Below, in pieces: positions 1 through 8,811 of a DNA stretch of 64,000 nt. Source of the stretch: Promethearchaeota archaeon (GTDB lineage: Archaea > Asgardarchaeota > Lokiarchaeia > Sigyniarchaeales > SOKP01); assembly GCA_016839555.1 (NCBI GenBank), contig JAEOUA010000007.1, forward strand, positions 248,001-312,000, read 5' to 3'. Every line of letters begins with the position of its first letter. Within the stretch, counting starts at the first letter, position 1. Position numbers and translations under genes: made by a program. The notes under the pieces were generated by a model. That model saw nothing but the letters and a program-made list of their open reading frames with translations, was not told the DNA's origin and ran no database searches.

Positions 1-173
1 TTTAAAAATGCTTCAATTTGACTTACTTTACCACCCCATACAACATATATAGGTTTATTTCCCTGGGCAAAGCTTAAATCTTGAGAGTATTTCTCTAAAA
101 TTTCAGTATCTTTTGAAACATATTTACTCCCAAATATTTTAATCAATTTTTGATAAATATTATCTTCGGTCAT
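1..173 (-). CDS. FAD-linked oxidase N-terminus (partial, runs off left edge)
   Basis: A reading frame open to the left edge starts at the ATG complementary to 171-173 and gives about 57 residues beginning MTEDNIYQKLIKIFGSKYVS. This resembles the first residues of the complete FAD-linked oxidase at 33553-34983 (MYKTLVDIFGENYVSKK): both have an Ile-Phe-Gly-x-x-Tyr-Val-Ser-Lys core and then a Tyr-Ser-x-Asp stretch typical of GlcD/DLD-type oxidases just before the PCMH FAD domain. The FAD domain itself lies outside the window, so activity and substrate cannot be judged. It is transcribed away from the FixC-like gene at 521. Confidence 0.6.
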   Translation of the reverse strand, partial: MTEDNIYQKLIKIFGSKYVSKDTEILEKYSQDLSFAQGNKPIYVVWGGKVSQIEAFL

Positions 174-520
174 AATGTGAATAATGCCTCTCTATTGATT
201 TTTATAAATTTAAAATTCATATTTTTCATTAGATCTTATTATCTATTTTAATAAAAAATTTTGATGAATTTATATTAATTATTTTTTAATTTAATTTCAA
301 AGTAATTTTGAAATAATTTTGTAGGTTTTTATTTTACTTATTTTTATAATAATTTTTTATCATGTTCAAGATCCATGTTAATATATCAGATATTGGAGGG
401 ACCTCTTATTAATTAGGAATATTTAATTGATATTAAGGAAACACAATTAAAGTATAAAAAATTATTTATTTCATTATTGATGGATTTCAATTTAAATCAA
501 ATTAAGGAGGGAATTATAAT
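174..520. promoter_or_regulatory. Divergent intergenic region with strong SD before the flavoprotein gene
   Basis: AT-rich spacer between two divergent genes. The clearest element is AAGGAGG at 504-510, ten bases before the ATG at 521, an unusually good Shine-Dalgarno sequence for this window. No RNA gene or further reading frame was recognised. Confidence 0.5.
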
Positions 521-1939
521 ATGAATTCCTATGATATAGTTGTTGTAGGAGGTGGACCTGGGGGTTCCATGGCAGCCAAAGTAGCTGCTGAAAAAGGTTT
601 AAAAGTAATTTTTTTTGAACGAGGAAGAAAACCAGGTGAGAAAAATTCTTCTGGATGCGGTCTTGGACCCAGAATGTGGCGAAAATGGCCTAATATGATG
701 AAAGAATTAACTCCTGATAAATGCCCATCATTAAGAGAAGGTCGATATGCAAGAAATTATTTAGTTGATAAAGATGGTGAAGTATCTGCCATGATATTAG
801 CTAGACCGACTAAATCTGTCACTTATGAACCAGCAAAAAGATTTATTACGATGAATTGTTATCGCAGTGAATTTGATCCTTGGATGGCAGAATTTGCTAC
901 TAACGCTGGTGCTGAATTAAAAACTTCAACTTTAATAAAAGGATTAATCAAAGAAAAAGGAAAAATAATAGGTGTAATTGACGAAAAAGGAGAAAAATAT
1001 ATAGCTCCTATTGTAATAGGTGCTGATGGAGCTATTTCTACAGTGGCTAAAGATGCGGGATTGCGAAATAAATGGTATCATGATCATATAACACTCGTTC
1101 CGCAATATGATTTTTATGCTCCTAAAGAAAAAATTGATTTAATTATGCATGAGGAAGCACTCGCTGTGTGGTGGATGGCAGGGGGCATACCAAGTGCTTA
1201 CCAAGTTTTTTTTGCTGATGGGTTTCATATAGGTTTAGGAAATTGGATGCATTCATGGGAAAAAAATCCATTATATTATCTAAATTATACAGTTAATTTA
1301 ACACATTTTCAACGATTAATTAAGATGTTAGATGCCAAACCTAGAGAATTACAAGCACATCTCTTACCTTGGATGCCGTATCCAACAAAAACTTATACAG
1401 ACAATGTTATGCTTATTGGTGATGCAGGAGGATTCCCATGTCCTTTAGAGGCAGAAGGGATTTTTCCAGCTATGGAAACTGCTGAAATTGCAGTTGAAGT
1501 AGCCGCTGAGGCTATTGCAGAAGGAGATTGCTCAAGAAATAAATTAAAAGAATATGAAACAAGATGGCAACAATCTTCTGTAGGTGTTGAATTCGAAGCG
1601 GGGCCAGAGTTGTGGAATATTTGGAAAGCTCTCCCTTTTAATAAAAATAATATGAATTGGTTTATCCCGATGATAAGTGAGGTTTTAACAGGTATTTTTG
1701 ATTGGTCAGAACCTCATAAAATTCGACTAAGACAAATTTTAGTAGAAACAAAAAAGTATTTGCCACAAGCAATGCCTTTACTGATTAAGGAGTTTATTCC
1801 TCTATTTTTAAAAGTACTTGAGGATGATATGGATCAAATATTCGATCCAAAAATGTTATCTAAACTAATGAATGCCTTCCCTGCACTATTAAAATTGATA
1901 CCGAAAAATAAAAAAAAACGGAGGCCTAATAAAAAATGA
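521..1939 (+). CDS. FAD-dependent geranylgeranyl reductase / FixC-family oxidoreductase
   Basis: Flavoprotein of the family that includes archaeal geranylgeranyl reductases and FixC/ETF-quinone oxidoreductase. The N-terminal Rossmann motif GGGPGGS is at residues 10-16, and the second FAD motif GDAGGF is at about 300-305, followed by a family-typical helix (AEGIFPAMETAEIA). At 472 aa it is longer than most archaeal GG reductases (about 390-450), with a C-terminal Lys/Arg-rich tail. It overlaps the ferredoxin gene by 4 bp (ATGA), so the two are translationally coupled. Known family roles are saturation of archaeal isoprenoid lipids with a partner ferredoxin, or electron transfer from ETF to quinone. 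No fixA/fixB is nearby, so the lipid role is a real alternative. The start is fixed by AAGGAGG upstream. Confidence 0.8.
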   Translation: MNSYDIVVVGGGPGGSMAAKVAAEKGLKVIFFERGRKPGEKNSSGCGLGPRMWRKWPNMMKELTPDKCPSLREGRYARNYLVDKDGEVSAMILARPTKSVTYEPAKRFITMNCYRSEFDPWMAEFATNAGAELKTSTLIKGLIKEKGKIIGVIDEKGEKYIAPIVIGADGAISTVAKDAGLRNKWYHDHITLVPQYDFYAPKEKIDLIMHEEALAVWWMAGGIPSAYQVFFADGFHIGLGNWMHSWEKNPLYYLNYTVNLTHFQRLIKMLDAKPRELQAHLLPWMPYPTKTYTDNVMLIGDAGGFPCPLEAEGIFPAMETAEIAVEVAAEAIAEGDCSRNKLKEYETRWQQSSVGVEFEAGPELWNIWKALPFNKNNMNWFIPMISEVLTGIFDWSEPHKIRLRQILVETKKYLPQAMPLLIKEFIPLFLKVLEDDMDQIFDPKMLSKLMNAFPALLKLIPKNKKKRRPNKK

Positions 1940-2205
1940 AAATAGAGCTTGAAGGATTATCAAAACATATTCCTGGAACTGGAGACTTTATTATATTTGA
2001 TAGTGAAAAGTGCAATAATTGTGATATGTGTCTAAAAATCTGTGTAATGAATTTATGGAAAAAGAAGGATGGAAAAATTTACATAGTAGATGATTATAAA
2101 AAGAAATGTTTAGAGTGTGGAGCTTGTTATATGGTATGTGACCCCGGTGCTATAGATTTCAGTTATCCTAGTGGAGGTACTGGTGTAGTTTTTGAACAGG
2201 GATGA
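1936..2205 (+). CDS. FixX-like 2x[4Fe-4S] ferredoxin
   Basis: An 89-residue ferredoxin with two cysteine clusters, C26-x2-C29-x2-C32-x3-C36 and C58-x2-C61-x2-C64-x3-C68, enough for two [4Fe-4S] centres. The C-terminal FSYPSGGTGVVFEQG matches the characteristic YP-x-GG-x-G-V ending of FixX-type ferredoxins. The ATG lies inside the stop region of the upstream flavoprotein gene, a 4-bp overlap, so it is almost certainly that protein's electron donor or acceptor. It is cytosolic, with no membrane segment. Confidence 0.85.
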   Translation: MKIELEGLSKHIPGTGDFIIFDSEKCNNCDMCLKICVMNLWKKKDGKIYIVDDYKKKCLECGACYMVCDPGAIDFSYPSGGTGVVFEQG

Positions 2206-2793
2206 TTCTTTCGACAGCATCCTTCGGTGAAAGGAATTTATAACCTCAACGCTCTGCTTGAGTGTTTAAATTAGATATGAATGTTGTTATTTTTTTTAAA
2301 TAATATATTACTTCAACTTTTTATAAATATTTAAAAGGATATGTTTCGGCAATAAAATTTTCTTCAAAATTTCAAAGACACTTATTATTCCGGAAGGTAA
2401 AAAATGTACAATCAAATTCTTTGAAGATGGTTTTTCGATTTATGGAATTGATTTTCAATACAAGAATTAATTTTTAACAAGAAAACTGAAGATAGGTTTC
2501 AATTCAAAAAGTAGATTATCCACATCTAACAGTTTTTAGACATCTAGAGAAACTCTCTGCTGATAGGATTTAATCTTTCTTTTCTCTTTTTATTCTATTT
2601 AAAACAAAATATTGCAAGAATATTATAAATTCTCATCCCTTTAGCTTTTAAATTTTATATGATTTGTAATCTTCCTAAATCAAGCAAAACTTTATTATTA
2701 AATCTAACAAAAAATAAATTAAGATTAATTTTTTACTAAAAAAGATTGTTTCTCAAAAAATAATAATTAGAAAAAAAAAATAGATGTAATGTT
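2206..2793. other. 588-bp gene-free stretch
   Basis: Mostly AT-rich. Just after the ferredoxin stop, 2206-2265 is less AT-rich and can form small hairpins (for example CTCAA/TTGAG arms within 2244-2261), possibly transcript-end structure. A stop-free stretch at 2327-2470 reads ...TLIIPEGKKCTIKFFEDG... but has no ATG, GTG or TTG start, so it is at most a gene remnant. No tRNA-like T-arm or other RNA gene was recognised. Confidence 0.3.
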
Positions 2794-3642
2794 ATGGTAG
2801 AAGAAAATAATTTAAATCCTTTTAAAGGGAAAGTAGCTATTATTCCTGGTGGGTCAAAAGGGATGGGTAAAGCAACTGCTAGACATTTTGTTGAATTAGG
2901 AGGTAGTGTATGTATAATAGCGAGAAATCTCGAAATTTTAAAACAAGCTGCTCAAGAAATAGAAAGTAAAAAAACCGATGAATCTCAGTTTATTGAAATA
3001 ATATCATGCGATGCAACAGATATGGATAAGTTAAAACCGTTGCTTACTGATTTTATTAATAAACACGGAACTCCAGATTATTTATTTAATTTTGTTGGTT
3101 TTGCAATTGTCCAATATCTTGAGAAATTAACCCTTGAAGATTTTAAAAGGAATATGGATGTGAATTATTATGGCCAATTAGTTCCTACTCTCATTATTTT
3201 ACCATATTTTATGGAAGCTAAAAAGGGATATATATCTTTTACATCTTCAGTTTTGGGATTTATGGCAATTATGGGTTATAGTACTTATGTTCCAAGCAAA
3301 TTCGCTATTGTTGGCTTAGCAGAAATTTTAAGACACGAACTATTACCTTACAATATTAAAGTCTCAATACTTTTTCCTACAGATACAGATACTCCTGGTT
3401 TTGCGGAAGAAAATAAGCTCAAACCACAAGAATGTAAAATTATTTCAGAATCGGGAACAATTATGACCGCAGATGAAGTAGCTGAAGTGTTTATAGATGG
3501 CGTATTAAATGAGATTTTTGAAATTTTACCCGGTGAAGCGGCTCTCCAAATAAAAGATATGAGAGAAAATCCTGCTGATATACGAGGTGTATTAGACAGC
3601 CTTTATAAACGCGCTAGGCGTAAAACTAAAAGAAAAATTTAA
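2794..3642 (+). CDS. Short-chain dehydrogenase, 3-ketodihydrosphingosine reductase-like
   Basis: Classical-SDR-fold NAD(P)-dependent reductase of 282 aa. The nucleotide motif GGSKGMG is at 19-25, the catalytic Ser at 151/152 (FTSS), and the YxxxK pair is Tyr165/Lys169. The segment after the active site reads FPTDTDTPGFAEENKLKP. In KDSR/TSC10 proteins the equivalent PDTDTPGF...EN...KP block is a hallmark, so this is closer to KDSR than to FabG. A usual N-terminal membrane helix is absent, and the C-terminus is basic (RRKTKRKI). A role in reducing a 3-keto long-chain base or another 3-ketoacyl lipid is inference. The gene stands alone on the plus strand with AT-rich flanks. Confidence 0.75.
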   Translation: MVEENNLNPFKGKVAIIPGGSKGMGKATARHFVELGGSVCIIARNLEILKQAAQEIESKKTDESQFIEIISCDATDMDKLKPLLTDFINKHGTPDYLFNFVGFAIVQYLEKLTLEDFKRNMDVNYYGQLVPTLIILPYFMEAKKGYISFTSSVLGFMAIMGYSTYVPSKFAIVGLAEILRHELLPYNIKVSILFPTDTDTPGFAEENKLKPQECKIISESGTIMTADEVAEVFIDGVLNEIFEILPGEAALQIKDMRENPADIRGVLDSLYKRARRKTKRKI

Positions 3643-3876
3643 TTTATTTCATTATTTATTTTTTTTTTTTGAATTTGAAAGAAAGATTGTTATTTCTTTT
3701 GCATGGATTTTATAAATTTCTTAATTTCAAACCATCTTAAGATAAGATATAAAACAATTTTGAAAGATTAAAATTTATTTTATAAGCAACTTAACTTAAC
3801 TTTTAATCAAATTTGAAAATAAAAAATAAAAATAAAAAATAAATATAAAATTATTTAGAACAATTTGTAGGACTTT

Positions 3877-4350
3877 TTATTTTTTCCTTCTTCTTTTAAC
3901 TGTTTGCTGAAATTCTAGTAAGGCCCCAAAGGTATTTTCAGTATCAAAATAGGCAAACCATTGTTTTCCAATTTTACCAGATTGTAATACTTCTATCCCT
4001 TTTTTTTTAAATTCATCTATAGTTGCTTGTAAATCTTCAACATACATACCTACACTATGAAGCCCCTCCTTTCCTTGATCGAGAAATTCTTTAAAAAGAC
4101 AATCTCCGCACGCTTCCGCTGGTTCTTGTAGCTCTATTTGGATGCCAAATAGACGGCTAAAGGCGTAATTTACAACTATTGACACTTCTTTACCATGGAA
4201 TGTTGCTTCTTCATGAATTATGTTTTCCATAACAGCGAATTTTATACCGTATGTATCTTCCATTATTTTCGCCTGTTTTTTGATATCCTTGTATACGAAG
4301 CTCAATTGTTCTACTTTTAAATTCACTAAATTTAAGTCAAAATTTTCCAT
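3877..4350 (-). CDS. VOC (glyoxalase/bleomycin-resistance fold) family protein
   Basis: A 157-aa protein with the paired beta-alpha-beta pattern of the vicinal-oxygen-chelate superfamily: an N-terminal module (residues about 8-70) and a second module where GLHSVGMYVEDLQATIDEF (about 95-113) is the typical start and FAYFDTENTFGALLEF (about 132-147) the typical end. His97 and Glu145-type positions could bind a metal. Methylmalonyl-CoA epimerase and glyoxalase I share this pattern, but the substrate cannot be told. The C-terminus is basic (KRRRKK). It stands alone, convergent with the SDR gene upstream. Confidence 0.6.
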   Translation of the reverse strand: MENFDLNLVNLKVEQLSFVYKDIKKQAKIMEDTYGIKFAVMENIIHEEATFHGKEVSIVVNYAFSRLFGIQIELQEPAEACGDCLFKEFLDQGKEGLHSVGMYVEDLQATIDEFKKKGIEVLQSGKIGKQWFAYFDTENTFGALLEFQQTVKRRRKK

Positions 4351-4873
4351 TTTTAATCATTAAACCAATTTAATCTTTTGAATATTATATTTAAAATAAT
4401 TTTTTAAAATTATCCCCATAAAATTAATTTATTATTACAGATTTAACAGATATTTCAGTAAAATCTATAATATTGCGATGATTGTATCAATTATATTTAT
4501 TCACTCTTTCTAAATGCATATTTATAGTTTTTTTAAAAGATTTATTTAGACAATATGTTATAGGTTATATGATTTTAAAAGAATTATTATTAACTCAAAA
4601 ATTTTAAATAAGAGAGATTGTTCTCATTTTATTTTTTAAATAATTCGTAGAAATAAAAAACCATATTTTTAATTAAATTTTTCATCGAAATATTCAAGGA
4701 AATTTAACTTAATTTTTATTTATACATTGAATTGATTTATAGAAATGAAATTCTTTATTTGATAAATTCTGACTTATCCTTCTATTTATTTGTTTACTCT
4801 TTTGAATATTAATATTAGAATTTACTTGATTTAGATAGTTTTTTAAATTTTAACAGCATAAAAATATTTAATT
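4351..4873. other. 523-bp divergent spacer, nothing recognised
   Basis: Very AT-rich DNA between the divergent VOC gene and the large membrane protein gene. It presumably holds both promoters. No reading frame with a plausible start, RNA gene or repeat was seen. Confidence 0.4.
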
Positions 4874-7627
4874 ATGTCTTTAAAAAAAAAAAATAAAAAC
4901 CAAATAACTAATCAAAACCAAGACGAAGAAACCGAATATGAAGATTGGAAACGACGCTCTAAATCATATAATATGATTTTCATAGCAATTTCTCTATTAG
5001 TATTTGGAATCCTCGGAATGGTCGTAGTAACTCAAATGGATCTTCAACCGGGCTCCCAATTTTCGGATTTTGAAGAAAGATATCCCTTCGAACTAAAACC
5101 TATGCCAGGGCCTGCATTAAGTTTTTCTGGAGGTTCCTTCCCATTAGACTTAGTTCTTTGTCACACAGATACGTATTCTTGGCATGCATGGGAAAAAGAA
5201 TATCCATTACCTAATCTGGGCCTATTGATGTTATTTGATTCTAAAACGGGAGAACAATTAGGGCTTTCCAGGCTGTTTGATGGACCAATTAAGTCTGTAT
5301 TTCCTATCATGGATATGAATGGCGACGGAGTTACTGATTATCTTATTAAAAAAGCGACCGTAGCCCCCACATGGCATTTAAGAGAAATCACCTATGATAT
5401 CGAACGAGCAGAATTAGAACCTCAATTGGAAGAAATAGTAGATGAAGATGCTTATGTAAATAAGATTATAAATGGTTTAACTTTAGCGGATATCAATGGA
5501 ATAAACTATTCTAATTTTTCAATAGTTGATGTAGTTTCCCTAAATAATTTCACTGATTCGAAAGGAGATTTAATATTTTTAGAAGTTAGACCTCATCCTG
5601 TACATGAAAATGAGTATAGTTTATATTTAACAACTTATTTTATTAATGGGACAAATGTAATAAATAAATCAATAGGTTCATATTCTTCATGGGGTGACCC
5701 TGACACAGCTACCTTACCAAAAATAGAATTTTTTAAGTGTAATGGGTCCAATCAATTACTATTTGTCAATCAATCAAATTTTATATTATATAATTTAAGT
5801 TCTTCCAACTTTAATGATATCCTTTTTAATCAGAGTATTAGTGATTGGAATGAAAATAATAGATTTATAAATTATCAGGTTATCAAAGATCTAGATTCTG
5901 ATGGAAATAAAGAAATAGTCTTAATCAAATATAATGGTAATTGTAGTAATCAAGTTCTCCTAATTAATGGGTCTACTGGTCAGAAATTATTTGATTTTGA
6001 AATATACGCGCTTTTTCCTGCAAGTTTGCGTCCTAGAATAGATAATCTATTTGTTAAGGAAATTGGTAATTACCACGATGGAAGAACATATATTTTAATC
6101 GAATATTTTGGCAGGACACAATTATCTGGAATTGACTATTTTGAACTTAAATTTCGATTTACCACAGGTTACATGATTGGGAAAAGCCATTCAACATTTA
6201 TATATGTAGATTATCTTATCAGCCAAGATTGGGTTAATGAAGAACAACAGACGACTGTGCTTGATCAAGATTTAAATTTTGATGGTGTAAATGAAATTAT
6301 AACAATAAATGAAATCCCACCCACCTCCATGCTAAGTCCGATGCAGACGTATCGAATTAACATTAAAGATATTTTTTTTGGAAAAACGTTTTCAACTCTA
6401 AATATAAATTTTGAAGTTAGATCACTCCAAGTTATAAAAGATTTTGATGGAGATGGAATAGTTGATTTATTAGCACGCGGAAGTCAGAGCTTTTCGATTA
6501 TTTCTTCACAAGAGCCTGTTGGAATGTTTTTATCTCCGGCATTTCCCTATAACCTTGGTATCCCGCTTTTTATTCTATTAGTGAGTATTATCATTATAGG
6601 GATTATTTTATTGATTTATTATGGAGGTAAATTCAGGTATACCGTTGAACCTATCAAAGAGAATTTAAGAGCTCTTGCTAAAAAAAAGAAAATGACAATA
6701 TTTACCATTATTTTATCATTAATCACCATATCATTTACATTTTTCCTATTTATGACGATGTTAAATGTATTCAATAGTACACTTGTTGCGGGAAGCTGGA
6801 TAACGGATATTATCATATATGTCCTTTTAATAATGGTTTTTTGGTTTGGGCTCTTGACGTTTACAGCAGCTATTTATAATCTCTTTGCCCCATATTTTGC
6901 TTATTTATTTATTAAATTAAGGGCTTTATTTTTCAAAGTTTCACGAGCGTATACCAATGAATTTTATGTCTTGGATTTAAAGGAAAGAAAGAACCTTGGT
7001 ACATTTTCTAAGCTAAAGAGAGTTATAGTACCTTTATTACTTTCACTTGCGATTGGATTTTATGCATATAACTATTTAGCTCCATTTTTAGGATATAATA
7101 CTACTTTTACTTCTATATCTGTCAATGAGTTCGGATCATTTATAGTAGGTTATATGCTTCTATGCATCCTTCCATTAATCCTTTCATTCCTCGCATTTTC
7201 ATTCTTTAATTCTGGAAATTATTTACTTGATGATGCTGGAATAGTCTATTATCGTGAACCAAAGCGCTATAGGAAGCCCGCAGATGTTGAACCAGTAAGC
7301 ATTTGGGCACAATCCTTAGTGAAGGGTGCTGCTGGGATTTCTGCCTTGATTACCTTCATTGAATTTGCTCTTACTTTAGATGTCCAAACGATGGTTTCAC
7401 AATCAGGAGAAGGAATGATCTTGCTAATGGTGCTTTTATTAATAATATTCTGGGGATTACCCTTTATTACAGGATTTGCTTATGTACTGCTTGCAGAAGA
7501 ATTAATGGACTTTTCTACCGAATATAATAATAGGCGACTCTATAAGCTTATGGAAAAAGGAGGCATTGATCCGACTCTACGAAAAATAACTATCGAGGCT
7601 TCTAAGGAAGTAAAAAAGAAGAGCTAA
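4874..7627 (+). CDS. Large membrane protein with FG-GAP/VCBS-like propeller repeats
   Basis: A 917-aa protein not recognised as a named family. After a Lys-rich start comes one membrane helix (about 34-54), then a long extracytoplasmic part with calcium-loop-like repeats: DMNGDGVTD near 147, DLDSDGNKE near 339, DLNFDGVNE near 465 and DFDGDGIVD near 522. These Asp-x-Asp-x-Asp-Gly loops followed by hydrophobic strands resemble FG-GAP/VCBS beta-propeller blades. Many Asn-x-Ser/Thr sites fit a surface-exposed region. From about 560 to the end there are about seven further membrane helices, and the tail is Lys-rich and probably cytoplasmic. A sensor, transporter accessory or cell-surface role is possible; function is unknown. 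Confidence 0.7.
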   Translation: MSLKKKNKNQITNQNQDEETEYEDWKRRSKSYNMIFIAISLLVFGILGMVVVTQMDLQPGSQFSDFEERYPFELKPMPGPALSFSGGSFPLDLVLCHTDTYSWHAWEKEYPLPNLGLLMLFDSKTGEQLGLSRLFDGPIKSVFPIMDMNGDGVTDYLIKKATVAPTWHLREITYDIERAELEPQLEEIVDEDAYVNKIINGLTLADINGINYSNFSIVDVVSLNNFTDSKGDLIFLEVRPHPVHENEYSLYLTTYFINGTNVINKSIGSYSSWGDPDTATLPKIEFFKCNGSNQLLFVNQSNFILYNLSSSNFNDILFNQSISDWNENNRFINYQVIKDLDSDGNKEIVLIKYNGNCSNQVLLINGSTGQKLFDFEIYALFPASLRPRIDNLFVKEIGNYHDGRTYILIEYFGRTQLSGIDYFELKFRFTTGYMIGKSHSTFIYVDYLISQDWVNEEQQTTVLDQDLNFDGVNEIITINEIPPTSMLSPMQTYRINIKDIFFGKTFSTLNINFEVRSLQVIKDFDGDGIVDLLARGSQSFSIISSQEPVGMFLSPAFPYNLGIPLFILLVSIIIIGIILLIYYGGKFRYTVEPIKENLRALAKKKKMTIFTIILSLITISFTFFLFMTMLNVFNSTLVAGSWITDIIIYVLLIMVFWFGLLTFTAAIYNLFAPYFAYLFIKLRALFFKVSRAYTNEFYVLDLKERKNLGTFSKLKRVIVPLLLSLAIGFYAYNYLAPFLGYNTTFTSISVNEFGSFIVGYMLLCILPLILSFLAFSFFNSGNYLLDDAGIVYYREPKRYRKPADVEPVSIWAQSLVKGAAGISALITFIEFALTLDVQTMVSQSGEGMILLMVLLLIIFWGLPFITGFAYVLLAEELMDFSTEYNNRRLYKLMEKGGIDPTLRKITIEASKEVKKKS

Positions 7628-7815
7628 CTAATAGAAAATATATTATTATCTAAATATTCATTTTTTTTTATTTTTATTAGCACCAAATAATCAATTATTA
7701 AAATTGAAAAAAAATTGAATTATTTCTAAATTTTTTTAATTTCAATTTTTATAGAAATTTCTTATTCGAATTATCCACAAATTATAAAAAATAAAATTAA
7801 AAGAGTAGTAATTTT

Positions 7816-8643
7816 TTAAATATCTGATTTAAAATAATACGCAGGAACTCCCACTTCAGCTATACCCCCATCACATGGAATATTGTGTCCCGTCATGAAA
7901 TTGGAAAGAGGAGATGCTAAAAATAATGAAGTATTAACCACATCTTCGACCGTTCCCATACGATTTAATGGCGTTTTTACATGCCCTTCATCCATTGTCA
8001 TTTTCATTATATCTTCCCTGTTATCATAGATTCCTGTTACATGGTATCCGGGTGAGATAGAATTAACAGTTATTTTGGGCGCCAGACTTCTTGCTAATAA
8101 TTGCATTAATGCTATTACACCTACTTTACTTATGCTATAGGCTGGAATTCCCGCATCCACGATCATTCCTGCTATTGAGGCAGTACAAATTATCTTACCC
8201 GCTAAAAGAGTGAAATCTTGTTTTTTCATCTTACGCGATAAAGCTTTTGCAACTAACCATTGTCCTTTTAAATTTATATTTAGAGTTTTATCGAACCGTT
8301 CTTCATCAATTCTGGTAATATCCTTTCCAAAACTTAAACCTACTCCAGCATTGGTATTAAGTATATATATATTATCTAATTCAGAAAATGCTTGTTTTGC
8401 CATTTGTTGGACTTCATCACTTTTAGACACATCGCAAATAATTGGGATAACACGTTGTCCGGTCTCTTTTTCAATTTTATTGGAAGTTTCCTCAAGCAGT
8501 TCTTCATTGATATCCACTAATACCACATCCGCACCCCTTTCTGCATATGCAAGGGCTATTCCTCGACCAAAACCAGAAGCTCCTCCCGTAATAAGGGTAC
8601 CTTTTCCCTCTAAAAATTTTTCTTCTAACATAATATTGCTCAA
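7816..8643 (-). CDS. SDR family oxidoreductase
   Basis: A 275-aa classical SDR. It has the cofactor motif TGGASGFG at residues 19-26, an Asp after the second strand (VLVDINEE) suggesting NAD preference, an NTNAG segment, the catalytic Ser in TASIAG, and Tyr/Lys in YSISK. The C-terminal GGIAEVGVPAYYF and the SISPG segment are typical of FabG/glucose-dehydrogenase-like members. The exact substrate is not determinable. Two in-frame Met codons (residues 1 and 5) are possible starts. It is divergent from the coiled-coil gene at 8812. Confidence 0.8.
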   Translation of the reverse strand: MSNIMLEEKFLEGKGTLITGGASGFGRGIALAYAERGADVVLVDINEELLEETSNKIEKETGQRVIPIICDVSKSDEVQQMAKQAFSELDNIYILNTNAGVGLSFGKDITRIDEERFDKTLNINLKGQWLVAKALSRKMKKQDFTLLAGKIICTASIAGMIVDAGIPAYSISKVGVIALMQLLARSLAPKITVNSISPGYHVTGIYDNREDIMKMTMDEGHVKTPLNRMGTVEDVVNTSLFLASPLSNFMTGHNIPCDGGIAEVGVPAYYFKSDI

Positions 8644-8811
8644 CTTATTTTATTTCTTCTATTTTATAATACACAACTCATTCATATAAACATTTTAAAA
8701 ATATAGTATATCTTTTAAAATGAATAAAGATAAAAAATAAAATTACATAAATTTAAATAATATTAGTTAATGAAATCATAATTGAATAAAAAAAATTTGT
8801 TGATTGAATAA

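Noticed and set aside
2206..2280. Possible tRNA in the less AT-rich spacer after the ferredoxin gene
   Set aside because: No acceptor/T-arm pattern with a GTTCRA loop could be built; only small hairpins are present.
8210..8689. Plus-strand reading frame inside the SDR gene
   Set aside because: It is an antisense shadow of a well-supported SDR; its composition is typical of reversed coding sequence, rich in Ser, Phe and Leu.
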